Source of the DNA: Apteryx mantelli | Lineage: Eukaryota; Chordata; Aves; Apterygiformes; Apterygidae | Length of the DNA stretch: 64,000 bases | NCBI RefSeq assembly: GCF_036417845.1 | Contig: NC_089978.1 | Span: 128,618,183-128,682,182, forward strand | Direction of reading: 5' to 3' | In this document: one piece after another, positions 24,396 through 37,599 of the stretch | How the letters are laid out: each line of letters begins with the position of its first letter | How positions within the stretch are numbered: the first letter of the stretch is position 1 | Notes under the pieces: model-generated | The model's input: the letters and a program-made list of their open reading frames with translations, nothing else | What the model was told of the DNA's origin: nothing | Databases searched by the model: none | Made by a program: the position numbers and the translations under genes

Positions 24396-27300
24396 AAAGA
24401 AGTCTCTGCAAAAAGTAAGAGAGTAAAATATTCCTTATTTTCCCTTACTGGGCAGGTAATGCAAGGGCAAGCTTTTTTGCGAAAAGAGAAAGCCCAGATT
24501 TATTTTAATTTTTTTTCCCCCTAGTAGACAACTGGGTTAATACCAGAGGCTTTCTGTGTTCTCCCAGGCTTCTGTTGAGTGAGTCTTCAGAGAGGATGAT
24601 CTGATCTTTTCTGTGAAACACCTACTAGTACCACTCAAGCAGAGGCATCTTTTGCATTTTGTTCTGGATTCATAAAGCAATTCACAGCACAAAAGCATCT
24701 TAATCCTTTATGAGAGAGAAGAAGTAGACTTCTTGGCTTAGATCATTGCTAGGGTTTTTAAGGATTTCTTGTGCTGAACAATATGCCTTAATAAATGAAT
24801 GGTTGATTCCATTCTGTTCTGCTTCTCCTGTTATCGGCCCTCCAAGGCCAAGTGCTTGGTGAGTGATTTTGGTGTGTCACTGTGTCTTCCTGGTCCCTTC
24901 ACTGGATATAGTTTTCTCCAAAAGTGACTAAGCATTTAAGTCAAGGGTTGGGTTTTATTCTTTTTTTTCCTTCCCCTAATCTAGCACAGACACTGACCAC
25001 AGTCATGTATTTGTTTTGCTCCCTTACTTCCAAATGCAGTCACATAACAATAGCCTGGAAAAAACAGTGGAAGCAATTTGGTCATGAATTTGTTTCCTTT
25101 TTTGGGCTGGGAGGAGTGGGTTAGCATTCGGGTGAAGAGGTTGGGAGCTCCAAGCCATCCCTTCCAAGGCTGAAGGGGGTTTAGATGGGCCTCATCCCGG
25201 GTAAAAGTAGTACTGTAGAAAGGCATCCTTTGGGGGCAAGCACTTCCAGTGCTCTATGGGACGAGCTTCATGTTTGGGGGCCTCTTTCTCAACTGGCCCA
25301 AGACATTATTTGTTATTTATATAATACTAAAGTCTTGTACAGACAGTGCTAAACAAACTTTGTCTGCTGCTGGCAGACAGAGAGGGCTAGAAGAGAAGTG
25401 CTGTCTCCCATATCAAACTTATTCAGCAGTAGGTGACTGTTTTCTTTCCTTAACAAACTGCTAATAGAAGGTGGGGGGTGTTGTAATAATTATTTTATGC
25501 AGGATGCCATGACAGATGGAGATTTTTGGAATACTGTCCACAGCTGTAGAAACTGATTACTTTCTAAAGCAAGTTGGCTATGATGGAGGAATGAGAGATG
25601 ATGGGACATGGCGTGATCTGTAAAAGAAGAAAAAAATATCAGAATACCAGTTGGCTGTGTTTTTTTCTCTCTCCTGAGGAGCAGGAAAAGAAGTATTCTG
25701 CAGGCGGGTCTAGGAGATAAGTTTTCAATGTCTGGATCTATGGGTCTTGGGAAGAGGAATTGCCTCTTAAGAGAAAAACAAAAGGTCAGTGAGCAGGACC
25801 AGAATGTTACCACACTGGTCAAAAGGGGGCTTTGGTGTTAAAATCTAAGACAACACAGGCAAGGAAATCTTGAAAAACTATCCATGGTTCAATGGATTTG
25901 GTCCTTCTAGGAGAGAAAGCGAAAGCAAGTGGAGCTTATGCATACCAGTGAGAGAACACCGTTTGATAAAGGCTAGACCAGTAGGTGAAGTTTTCAGATC
26001 ACAGGAAATTTCCTTTAAGTATTTATTTATTTATGGCTTTGCTGAGAAACTTTCAACCAGCTGTGTTTAAAAATATAACAGTAGTGAGATACTTAAAGGA
26101 GTTAATCTCTCCCTCTCTCTGACATGCCACAGAGTGCCAGCTGTAGTGTAAGCAAACCCTGGGGGAGCCAAATGACATGGCCCTGCTGCCTGCGAGCCGA
26201 AGTTGTGTCTGGGAAAGCCAAACTGAGGAGAGAAACGCTGGTGTGCGGCAAGTAGCTGGGGTGCCACAGGGGTGACCCTTCTGCCATCTCCCGGGAGCAG
26301 CAGGTTCAGCCTGCCCAGCTCTTCAGGGCTCCCCAAATCTCCCCGGTTCCTGAGGGGAGAGCAGCCACCCCGGCTGGCCACCCGCTCTTAGGGCAGCGTT
26401 GCTCAGTTTTGCTGGTGCTGCTGCAAAGCCTTGAACTGTCTCTGACACCACCAAAGGAGAAATGCTGGAATGAGGAGGAAAACCAAGGGAACAAAAAACA
26501 TCCTCTGCATGTCCATGGGTTCAGCACTGACAGACTCTCAAACTGGACTGGTTACTGTTTTGCTTTTAAATGCTTCTTTAGCCAATGTGATCTCTTTTTT
26601 TTTTTCTTCTTTTTTTCTTTTTTGGGCGGTGAGGTCTTTTTTGGGAGACAGAGCCAGTCTGGCCATCTTCATTTGGCCCACCCAGCCTATCCATAGACCA
26701 TGTACAAACAGCCCCTGCAGGCTGAGTTTCCTCTAGGATTCCCTGTAGTTTTACCAAGGCCAAGTGTTCCTGTTTGGTAGCGGAGGCAGCAATGCCGGCA
26801 TGGGCAGGCCAGCTGTGCTGTGTCCTCCAGCCCTCTGGACAAAGGCTCGGAGAGTGGTTTGGTGCTGAGTCAAGAAGAGGTGCTGCATTGTGAAGGAAGT
26901 GTTGCCTCCCATCCCAGAACGCTAGAAGTGCCTTGGCATAGCAGAAGTAAATAAGAGCATTTGGTCTTCTCTAGCCCTGGGAGGAGACTGGCAGGGAGGG
27001 ATAACACTAGGAATGTGGGTGACAAGGAAGGCTGCGTATGTGGTTGTCACCACTCCAGCCACAGAGCAGCGTCTGCATTGAACGAATCTGGAAGAAGGCC
27101 GCTCTAGCTGGTGGGCCTGTGACTACATGACTGCCTGGGGCACCTATGCAATGCCAAATGTCGCTTTTCCTTGCACTAACAGAACGAGTTGGGGGAGAGG
27201 AGTTGGAGGGGGCATTGGACTGCTTCTGAATGCCATCAACTTGTCCTTGATCTGTGGGGAAGCTCATTCCTGCTTTTTTTTCCAACTTCAGGAATGATCA

Positions 27301-30300
27301 GCAGATGTAGCTGTGCCCATTCCTGGCTCAGTGGGATGGGGGTTCAGTGTGGGGTGGGAGAGCACTGCTTTTCTGCCAGCTAGGACAGCTGCAGCTATGA
27401 GAATGATAAAAAATGAATGTAGGGATTGATAGGAAAATGTTTTGAGGAAGATGATGTCTCTTCTGATGATGATGGGGTGGCACATCATGGACCGGGAGGG
27501 TAAAGCCAGTTAGTTTTGGCCCTAGGTGGGGAATTGTGTGGAGACTGATTTGTGTCCCCTGGCCCCTTGGTTTCAGCTTCAACATGACATGAGATATCAC
27601 AAGAGAAAAATCTTCTCTCCCCACTGTTTCCTTTCTCCACTACTGGTAGCTAATCAAGATTCAGTTTTAATGACTTCCCTCTACTCTCTCTGCCTCCTCT
27701 CCCCCTGCCCCACACATGCCTGTTTTTATAATTTTTTTTTATGCATTTCTTTTTGGCAGGAGTTAAAACGCAACAAGCATTTGGACCAAGATGAAACCAG
27801 TTGAGGAACATGTTGGGCAGTGCAATGCTTTGTTCTGAGCTCGGGGGGAGAAGAGGGGGAAGTGAGGAGAGGGAGGGATGTCATTTCCCTGATGGGGACC
27901 CTGCCAAAGATAGTCTCGCTTCGGAAAGCAAAGAACATTTTGAGGCTATCCCAGGTTTAACCCTTTGTCACCCCCCTTCTGTCATGAGGGGAAAATCTTA
28001 GTCCTAAAATGTGGCTGTGTTGTGTTTTGTGGCCCAAGTGACCTGAATGATCCCAAGCAGAAGCCTGCTATTCTGGCTGAACACTGACAACTGTGTGAGG
28101 TTCTTGTTACTGGAGACCATAGTGAATGGATGAGAAATCTGCATTTGTTTATCTGTGAGGATCCAGAATCGGTGTGGTTGCTGTTTAAAATAAGTCAGCA
28201 TTTTCCTCGCAGGGAGTTGGGCCTGTTGTGCTGTTTCCTGCCCTGCCAGAAACACCTGGTGTGATTTGAGATGGGGCTCAGCTTTGCTTTGGCTGTCCCC
28301 CATCAGGGGGCAGAGAAGACTTTTACCTCCTGATATGTCAAACACTTGGGAAGCACCTTGTTCTTCTGCACCTCCTGCCAAGGGAGCCCTGTGAAAGGGG
28401 GCACTGCTGGGACCTGGGCAACAGCGAGCCCCAGTCCCCAGCGGTTTGGGGCATGGGTTGCTGTGGGCTGGCTGCCCAACAGCTTGGCTCTCTGGTGGGA
28501 GTGCTGGGAGGTCACAATGCTGCCTCCTCCTCTCTGTTTCCAGCCAGGCTCTTGTGCTGCAAAATTGTGTTGTTGGGGAGGCTGGAGGAAAGGACCCTAC
28601 ATAGGCATGTTCTGCTGTACTGGCGACTGCCGTGGGACATAAATATTGCACGGTGTGTAGGTTGCTGATTTAATTGCCCCAGGGCTGCTGTACAGTAGCA
28701 AACCGAGGGTTGAGGATACAAGAGGGGAACAGAGAAGGGAAAATTAATGCAACAGGATCTCTTTATTAAGTTGTTTTCCAGGTTGTAAATACTTGGAGCA
28801 CTGTGTCAGGACTCCAGAGGAGCTCGTGCCCTTCCCAATTAAAAAACCCAAGAGCTTGATCCCTAGCGCTGGGCTGTTTGTTGGAACAGAGATCCAGCCT
28901 CCCTGACAGGGACAGGATTCTCCCGGGAAGGCCACCCTGCCTCCCTCAGAGCCCAGATGTTAGAGGGAACCAGTGCTGCATACAAAAATGCATAAAATCC
29001 CTTTGTATAAATCCAGGAAGAGTCACTATTCACTGCCACTAAACCTGGGAAGCCCTCTCTTTGCGGGGACCAGCAGCCTCTCTGGCCCTCCAAATTCTCA
29101 CAATCCCTTTTGTTCAGTTAGAGGGAAAACAGCTTTCCTAATCCCCCCACAAACCTCCTGAACGTAAACACAACCTTCAGCTCCAAAGAAGGTGTCAGTG
29201 ACCTTGAGCTGCAGACCGTGAACTCCTTCCTCTCCCCAGCGGCTTCTGCTGCAGCATGTGAAGTTTTAGCCTCTTGCACTAAGTGCAGCTGGCCCCAGAC
29301 ATGCCAAGGGGTGGCTGCCATAGCCCCACTGTGGGTGCATGGGATGGCTAGTGACTAAAAGAGGAGTGATGCATCCAATGCTCGCCTTGAAACATGCCTT
29401 GTCTTGCACACTTCTGTCTAGTCAGCCAAGAGGGGTCTGATACGTAGAGATTGAAAATAACTGCTTCAGTGTCACTTGTCAGGATGAGATGGGGGAGAAT
29501 AGGGGCACGTGGACAAAAGATGCATGCTTGTGATCCCATGCAATGGGTTTCAGCTTTATTTTTTGACAATATGCATCCTTAAATACTTTCCCGTGGAGCT
29601 CAGTAGACCTTGTTGGAAATTTCATGTGCTCACCTCACTGTACAGCATATCTGAACTTGTTGGGTTTTTTGAGGGGGAGGGGGGTGTCACTTTTTGTGGA
29701 CCCCTTAAGTCATCCATGCACCCTTTTCAGCAGTCTTGTGGACCATAGATGGAACGTGCTGACCAATGGATAGGTACCAGGGTGGGAACTGGAAGACCAG
29801 TTTCCTTCCCTTGCTCCAATGCTGGGGACTGTTGATTTAGAGAAAGTTCCTTTGCTTTTTAAGGTTCCCTTTCCTTCTGCTCTTTGTCTCCTGCCAGCTT
29901 AAATAAAAAGCAGGTAGAGTGGCTGTGGCCTTTGTGCAGCCCCACAGCACCTAGTGCACCATTCCCCAGAGCTGGTAAATCCACATGGCCCAGCATGGTG
30001 TTGACTTGCCAGTTTGGGCCAGGGAGCACCATAGCTATGTCAGATGCAGCTCAGGGTAAACTGCAGCAGCACTGTCCCCAGATCCAGCTGGCTTGTTTCC
30101 AGTCAGTTTGGGTGCCACCAAGCACTCCTGGTTTCATGGTTGGGATCAGTGGACATGCCCTTAGATCTGTGGTGCATTTGGCCTGGGTCTCTGGCTCCTT
30201 ATAAGCACAGTAACTACCACCACAGAGCTTCTAGGTACAACTGGACTGAAAAATAAATATGTGATACCTATAAATGGGTATCAGTCATTATCATGGAGGA

Positions 30301-32297
30301 CTCCCTTAAGCCTGGAGTTCAACTCCATTTCCGCTTGCCAAAATTGGTCAGTTTAGTATGAATATGCTGCAGGAAAATCCCCGTCATATCCACATATACA
30401 CAAATCTTGTGCTGGATGAAAGTATTTTGAAGGCATGAATTGCTGCTTGTTCAGCTAAGCTTCTGCTGGGTCCTCCTAAGGTAGCTCAGACCCCTGGCTT
30501 CATTAATGCCTGTGGACAGGCATAGCTGGGCTCTGACAGCTGACCATGAGACATTTGCAAATGGTGCCACATTGACTCTGTTGCTGCATCTTCTCCATTT
30601 ACTTAGTTCTTGGCAGCTGGGTGTTTCAGTGTTTGCTTGACAAACACTTTCCCTGGAGTCTGTGATTATGGAGAGTTTAGTCTGACAAACCCTGCTGAAC
30701 TGTCCTGTTCTCTGTTGTCAGTAATCTCTTGGTTGCTGTCTCCTTTAACCACAATATTTTGTGTGTGGTGCAAATTCTGTTCCCCTCCCCTTGTTGTAGT
30801 CAGCCTGCCCCTCCCTGCTTGATTCAGTTACTGAAGCTGTAAGCCCAGGATGCTGACATCTGTATCTTACTAATCCAGAAATCCTGGGGCTACCAGGAAG
30901 CAGTATAAATAATAAGACTGCATACCTGTCTAGCACTTTTCATCTCAGAATCTGAAATTGTCTGACTCATGTTCATCTGATTACTGCTTGTACAGAGTGT
31001 CCCCCCTCCCTGAGCATAGAGTGTGTAGGAGGGAGATATAAGAAAGCTTCAGAATGAGGGGGGAGAGTTGCAGGCACAAGAAGGTAAAAGTGTATTTATT
31101 TTCCACATGTTGCATCAGAACATGATAATTTTGCTTGGGAGGGAGGGCAAGAGTATGCAAAAACAGTTCAGCTCCCTAGGAAAGGGGTGGGGGAGCATGA
31201 TGCCAAATAGCTCAGGAAATGTTGTTTTAGGCCTGTCTCATCCCTCTGCATCCATGCAGAGCACAAGATCTCTATCCGGATGCACAGCCCTCACATGTGT
31301 GTGCTGGGGCTCTTTAATATAGTCATGTTCCTCCCTAGAGGCAGCAGCACCCCCAGCTCCCTCCATTCTGCTCACTTCTCCACTTCTCCCTTCTCCCATG
31401 CGCTTTTATGCCTTTTGCAAAGAGCGTATGCCAAATCCAACTTCACAGCTGGCTCTGCTCCACATGTTTGTTTTCTATGCGTGCGCGTCGCTTGCCAGCT
31501 CCAATTGCGCTGTTGCTCTGTGGTGGAGGCGGGGGGAGAGTGGGAGCGGTGGAGAGAGAAACAGGAGCAGGCCACTGCTTTCCAAACCCTTATTTGTTTA
31601 AAGCTTAAGCCTGTTTGAGAGAGCTTTTTTGGAGTGAGGGGTAAGTGGCAGGGGCGGGATGCAGGGGAATGGAGAAAGTAAACTGTGTGTCAAGGAAAGC
31701 AAACTCTGCAGCTGGAGCTGCTGCTGGTGCTTATTGTGTGAAGAGCCTGGGGAGGCGCCTCTGGCGCCGTGTTCACACTCTTCCTTGCTCTCAAAACAGA
31801 CACAAGTGTAAAAGGGCAAGGAGGAGAGCACGGAGCCAGTGACTAGCCTGTGCAGGGCCGTAGCATCGTTGGCTGCAATCCGCTCGTGCCTGCGACTGGG
31901 TCTGTCTGCGTGCGTGTGCTCCTGCCCAGCAGGCGCTGTCACCTTGGTCCTGGCAATGGCAAATAAGAGACTGGCCACTGTCCATGGCTTGCCTTTGCAA
32001 GCAACTGCATTTCATAGCTCTTGACTTGGGTGAGAGCAGGTGAATCACGCTTCCCAGACTTGGGAGTAACACCAGGGTGTCATTACAATGTGTTTTGCAT
32101 CTTTTTTATCATGGAGCATGATGCTCTCTCACTGAGATGCTGCTGTAGGTGACATCTCATTGTGTTTCACCTCCGGATGGTTCCCCGTGGGTTTTCTGAG
32201 CAGCACAGTGCAGGGCAGAGCATCAGCTGCTGACTGTGACACCAGATGAGGCCCATAGCTCAGCTCAACCAGAGGCCGGTGCAGTGCTGGCCACAGA

Positions 32298-32348
<51 letters not shown>
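32298..32348. repeat. Uninterrupted GCT (CTG/CAG) trinucleotide repeat, 17 units
   Basis: A pure GCT repeat covers 51 bases. It lies in BOC intron 1 as CTG/GCT on the + strand. The minus-strand open frame reads poly-Gln, but it has no supporting gene structure. Pure CTG/CAG tracts are length-polymorphic and hairpin-forming. Confidence 0.95.
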
Positions 32349-32349
<1 letters not shown>

Positions 32350-32961
32350 CAAGCCTGGGTGGCTCTGAGGTAGCCGTGGTCCAAACTCAACCCCGAGCCT
32401 GGGAGGGCTGCCACTGCACTGCACCTTGGCATTCGGCACCACCCAAAGCATCTTCTGCAGGCAGTCATTTCTGTCTCTTCATTTTGCTGGTCTTCAGCTT
32501 CATCCTCCCCTCCCTGCCCCCCCCCTTTTTTTTTCCTGTAGTGACATGTATTCCAGGGGAAACTTGTCCCAGCAGAGAGTCCAGGAGGCTCTTGACCTGC
32601 TCCCATAACAAAGTGCTTATTGTTAGTGAAGAGCATTTAAGTGACAGCTATGGAGGGTAAAAACTTCCATTTATTCCAAACTTAAAAACCAAATCTTTTA
32701 AATATGGTCTTCAAAGGAAAGGAAAAACAGGTTTGTGCTTATTTGCATCCCAGCAACAAGTCATTGCTGAAAGGAGTTCAAACTGAAAGGCAGTTTTTCT
32801 TTATGGTAGTGATGGGGTTGTCTCTAAAGCCAGCCATCTGGGGATTAAACTTTGTATTGATGTTACAGGTGAGTACTTTGTCCTGTCTCTTTTGTATGCT
32901 CTTCTGGATTTTGATTTTAAACTATGATGTTAAACAAGTCTTGCACTTGTTAATGCAATTT

Positions 32962-33028
32962 CTGGTCCTGCTCCCATTCAAGTCATGGCAAAGATCACAT
33001 TGATTTTAGAGGCAGCAGGATCAAGCCC
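32962..33028. repeat. Quasi-palindromic sauropsid repeat (tgctcccattgaagtcaatgg type)
   Basis: The left half 'ggtcctgctcccattcaagt' and the right half 'cattgattttagaggcagca' plus 'ggatcaagccc' form an imperfect inverted repeat. They match the common reptile/bird motif 'cctgctcccattgaagtcaatgg ... ccattgacttcaatggagcaggatc'. The repeat itself carries the palindrome, so the symmetry needs no separate explanation. Confidence 0.55.
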
Positions 33029-33097
33029 TCTGTTATGAGCTTCTAGATGCCTTATTTTGGGGAGATAATCTGCTGTGGGACTGACTTATAATAAATT

Positions 33098-33174
33098 TGG
33101 TTTTGTATTAACTTTTTTGTATTAACTTTTTTTGTATTTTTGTAATTTTGTATTTTGTAATTTTGTATTAACTC
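33098..33174. repeat. Degenerate TTTTGTATTAAC tandem repeat
   Basis: Several imperfect copies of TTTTGTATTAAC or TTTTGTAA follow each other from 'tttggttttgtattaac' to 'attttgtattaact'. It looks like a local AT-rich minisatellite with replication-slippage variants. Confidence 0.8.
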
Positions 33175-35499
33175 TGCAATTGTTGTAGGTGCCTCTGCTC
33201 CCCAAATAAACAATAAAAGAGTTGAAAGAGGCCTCAAAAGCTTTTTTTCTATTTTTTAAGGAAAAAAAAAAAAGCGGTCTCTCTGCTCCATAAGGAAAAT
33301 TTCTCCATTGAGACAAGACTTAATAGCTTGTCATTGGCAGAATCTCCGGGCTTTTCTGGTTTTGTGTGGGTTTTTTTGTTTGTTTGTTTGTTTTTTTCCT
33401 TCTTCAGACTTCTGTCTCACTCTATTACTGTTCCTAGTTTGCCATGATCAAGTCTTTTCTGTTGTTACTAGACAAAGATTTTTAAAAATTGGATCTCAAA
33501 GGAAGGTTCCCTAGCCCATGTTTAAGCATATGAAGAAGTGGGCTGATTTCAGGAAGCCTCAGTAAGTGCTGTGCCTTTGCTTTGTGGTCTGCTCTGAGGT
33601 CAGGAGCTTAGGTAACTGTCTCAGAGCTGGCAGTAGTGACAGGTACCCTGTGCTCCTTTCGCACCTTGGTGATCCTGCAGTGTTTTGTGCATTTGTTAAT
33701 CAGTGGTATTCAGCTGGTACACTGCTCTTCTGTGGTCTGGTTAATATTATATGAATTCTGCTCTCAGAGAGGAGTATTTTATCTATAGGTACTAGGATGA
33801 ATGGATACTGTGATATTTATTGTCTGTTCTGTTGTAAACTTGACCTGTATCATGTGATGGAGGCAATAAAATGGGGATCAGTCTCTTTAGGTAAGCACCT
33901 CATCACACCTTTATCATGATTTGTAGTCCTTCTTCCCGGAGACATCTACAGCTCAGGGCCAATTGCTCAATGTGGCTAAGCTACCAAGAGGCTGCAGGGT
34001 GATATTAGGTAGCACAGGCTGTGGGATTTATAGAGTTGTGGCCACACTGGTGACAAAACACTTGCCCTGGTCGGCGTGGCAGAGCGCTGCGGCAAGGCAG
34101 CATGACACCTCCCCGCGCGTGACAGGGTGAGGGCTGGGTAGCTGCGCTTGCCACCCCTCTCCCCAGGGAAAAATGCCATTTCACTGGAAATGGAGCATGT
34201 TATGGAAGTTCATCTGTCGATTAAGCTTTTGCTGTAGACTAGGATGAAGTTTCTGGTGAGAACAGGAGTGATTTTCCTTGTCTGATGAATATCCAACATT
34301 TAAACAAGGTGGAGCAGTGCTGGATGGAGAGAGTGAGATCTGCTTGGGATGTGGCAATCCCAGGTCACAGCCCTGCTTTGGGAAAGGCAGAGCAGGGACC
34401 AGAGCATGGGCTCCTGCGCCACAGGTGAGCCCTGTTGTCACTCAGCTACAGCGAGAGATCTGCCCCAGAGCAGTCAAGGACAGGTGCAGTGTAAGGAAAT
34501 CAACCAAATTCCCAGCTCCCCCATTTCTTCCATCCCTCTGACTCCCTCATCTCTATCTAGTTTTCCTGGCTTTTCCTTTCTGCCACTTTTATTTCTCATT
34601 TTCCTTTGGTACCTCACAGAGCTTTTGCCCTGTATTATTTTCCCCGCTTCTGTCAAGCCTGCCTCCTCTCTGACCTCTCCCTAACCCATCAGGCAATTAA
34701 AGCCTCAGCCTCAGACTTCAAGTTGTGCTTTTTTGTTTGGAAAGGAGGAGAATGGAAAAACAAAAGCAGTGCCCCGACTAATGTAAACTAGCCACAGGCA
34801 CATCTGTGTGGCTGTGATGACTGCTCCTGGTGGGAGCTGCCCATCCCAGCCGGGCTCTTCTCTGCTGCAGCTGGCGACAGGGAGGGGAACAACCTGACAC
34901 CTGGTGCGGGTTGGTAGGGGATTGAGTGGTGAGGGCGCTCAGCCCCATGCCAGCAGTGTTGCAGGGTGCTCCACCTGTCCTGCAAGTCTTAGTGCATCAA
35001 ACCCTGGCTAGCCCAGTAACCCAAACTGGGTGAATGGGCGTTGCTCAGGTGCATACTCTACTTTATTCCAGTCTTCTTGACCTGAGGCTACACTGATTTT
35101 CTTGCCTTTCTTTTTTTAAAGGGCTTGTTTATTTCTCACTAATTCTTCTTTTCTAAGGCCAAGAGGGGCAGGAACAAAAGGGAGGTTTAATGTTACCCTT
35201 ACACCTTCCTGGCTTGAGGTTAGCGGTGGGGGGTGGCAGAGAGAATTGCCTCTGGTGTTACCTACGCAGTCCTGAAGTTGTCTTGACATCTCGACTGTCC
35301 TGTCTAGTGCTACCCAGAGTCTCTGTAAACCTACAGAATGCAGGCCTGTCTCTTACACTGCCTCTGAGTGAATTTGGGGAATGCAAAAACAGGGCCATGA
35401 GCAGGCAAGAACGGCTTACTTTGCTCCATCTGTCCAAACAGAAAAAGATGTAGATAGGTAAATTTTGTTACCCCTTGTATCAGATGTCTTCAACTGAGG

Positions 35500-35640
35500 G
35501 TGATCTTCCTAGCCTGTTGTGTAAACTGTCTAGGGCGCGGGCTGGTTTTTGCTCTGTGTTTTGTACAGCATCTGTCACCATACAGCTCTGACCGCATTGA
35601 CAATGAATGATCCCTGGGTTTATTTGCAATGGGAATGATA
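35500..35640 (-). repeat. Interspersed repeat of the 20540 family, antisense
   Basis: The order 'gtaaactgtctagggcgcgg', 'gctctgtgttttgtacagca', 'tctgtcaccata' and 'ccctgggtttatttgcaatg' fits the antisense consensus: gtaagctcttcagggcagggac, tgttctgtgtttgtacagcgcctagcacaat, tcctaggtgctattgcaat. It is the clearest of the three copies. Confidence 0.6.
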
Positions 35641-36786
35641 AAGTGGGTAGTGTTTTCATATGACAAGGGACGGGATGCTTGAGCTGATAGGCAAGTAATG
35701 CAATGCAGTAAATCACCTGCATCTAAGATTGAAGGTGTGTTTTACACATCACATTTGTGTTGATGGGTGACCCCTTTCATGCTTCCTCCTCTGCAGCATT
35801 TCTCATCACAAAGATGCAATGTTGTCTCGTTGCAAAGCCCCAGGTAAGTCAGACCTTCTTGCTGTACCATGAGCATGAGGCAAACTGAAAACTTTTCAGA
35901 GTAGATAACTAATTACAAGCATGTGGCTACATCATGGTTTTACGAGGTGATGCTGACCTGTTCTCCCAAAACCAGCTTTGGCGTGCAGGGTAGGTTGAAC
36001 TACAAAGCTGCGTACACTTGCTTGGGATCTCAAAGGGTCTCAAAACTAGGAATTCAGCAAGGTTTGCTGATTCCCTAACACTTGCTTCTGTAAATGCTGG
36101 AGATGTTCACTCTTTGGGGGAGTTTCCAGTTTTTTAAATTAGGATGTTCGCTAAAAGGCTGAAGAGTCTTCAAATGGGTCAAGGAGGAAAAGGACAGGGA
36201 ATGCAGAGGAAAAGTTAATCTATGGCAGCTCTCCCAGGTTGGGATTGAAGTTGGCTTGAATCTTGGATAAGGGTCTTGACCACTGAAGCGTCCTGCCCTG
36301 GCCCCAGGGGGCAGATCCAGTGACTGCTATGGGACTGCCTTCCCTCCTCGTGCGGTTTGGTGAAGGAGCCGGGGAGAAGCCAGGAGCTCCGGGCTTGTTG
36401 CAGCAACAACATCTGTTTCCGAGGTGCACTTTGTTTCTGAAGAGGCTGCGCAGCACGCTCCATCTGCGCCCTTTTTGTCCCTTGTGCCGCGTTTAGCAGA
36501 CGAGGGCAGAGGCGCTCGGGGGAGGCGAGCGCGTCCCTGGAAGGAGCCCGCAGCGGCCACAGTGCCAGCGCTGGCTGGCGCTCTGCACCCCACGCAGCAT
36601 TGTGAGCATCTTGACAGCTGGCCTGCTGCATGCTTATTAGTGGCTGCTTTCCTCTTGCCCTCCACCTCTCCTTCGCCTCCCTAACCACCTCGCCTTTTCC
36701 CTGCCCCCTTCCCGCTCCTACTCCCGTGTCCCTTCCCGGAGCCCCCAGCCTCTCCAGATTAGAGCTCTCCAGGGACTTCGTCCTTT

Positions 36787-36870
36787 TGAAAGGAAGAAAG
36801 GAAAAAAAGGGGGGGGGGAAGAAGGGAGAAAAAAAAAAGAGAGAAAAGAAAGAGGGGGAACAGAAAATGA
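36787..36870. repeat. Homopurine tract 1
   Basis: About 80 nearly uninterrupted purines occur on the + strand, including a run of ten G (36811-36820) and A-rich stretches. The long minus-strand open frame over it reads Ser/Phe/Pro low complexity and is not a gene. Confidence 0.85.
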
Positions 36871-37530
36871 AAACAGACCCAAGGGGCAATAGTCCCTCGA
36901 GCCATTTCACTGCATTACAATGAATATGGACTCTATTAAGCTCCGTTCTGCCTGTTAGTGTTTCCCAGGGCAACACAGCTCCCATATGGCAAGCATGCAG
37001 CAGATTAGGGTAGGCCTCCGGGCCGCATTGAGGGCCTGGGACTTGACTGGCAGTTGCACCCCATCCCCCCTTCTCCTCACACTTGACACTGCCTGTGTTT
37101 ATCTAAAGCAGAAAGGGCCGGGGGTGGGAGACTGGGGCATTTGGGGGGTTATTGTCCAGGGCAATGGGAGAGGGCAGGGAGGAGGACGGAGGCGGGGGGG
37201 GGGGGGGGGGAGGAGAAAGGGACGCGGAGGGAGCGGAGGACGGAGGGAGGGAGATGGGACACGGGGAGGTGGAGGGGGGGTGCAGCCCTCATCCATATTC
37301 AGGAGGGGTCTTGAATGGGCAGAGGAGAAATAAAGCAGATGGAATTCATGTTAAAGAACAGCCACAATCGCCCTCCAAAAACAAGAAAAGAAAAGCCAGC
37401 GGCCCTAAAGGAGCGCAGGGAGCAGCGTTTATCCAATTAGCAGGGTTGTCAAATTGAATTTACTCAGAATGGCGGGGGGAATGGGGGGAAGGAGGGAAAT
37501 TAAGTGTCTAGGGCATGGGGGAAGCACTAT
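36870..37530. promoter_or_regulatory. Candidate conserved non-coding element in intron 1
   Basis: This block reads unlike the surrounding repeat-laden intron. It has balanced, non-repetitive sequence with dense regulatory-looking words, for example 'cattacaatgaatatgg' (SOX-like ACAATG), 'gtttatctaaag', 'atccaattagcag' (homeodomain-like CAATTA) and 'caaattgaattta'. A purine/poly-G tract interrupts it, and it abuts a small CpG island. No open frame has coding character. Enhancer function is an inference from sequence texture only; deep conservation would be the decisive support. Confidence 0.35.
37150..37275. repeat. Homopurine tract 2 with 17-base G run
   Basis: A purine-dominated tract contains an unbroken run of 17 G at 37194-37210, followed by GGGA/GGAGG-type repeats up to about 37275. 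It has clear G-quadruplex and triplex potential. Gly-rich open frames here are translations of the tract. Confidence 0.9.
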
Positions 37531-37599
37531 ATTGAAGAAAGGACGTGGGTTTTCTTTCTTTCCCCCTACACTTTAGCCAAGGAGTTTTGTCTTTTCAAG

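Noticed and set aside
32260..32451. Poly-Gln protein on the minus strand
   Set aside because: It is only the translation of the GCT microsatellite; flanking residues have no gene-like structure.
36215..36985. 256-codon minus-strand open frame
   Set aside because: It runs across a homopurine tract (read as Ser/Phe/Pro low complexity), lacks homology and has competing frames.
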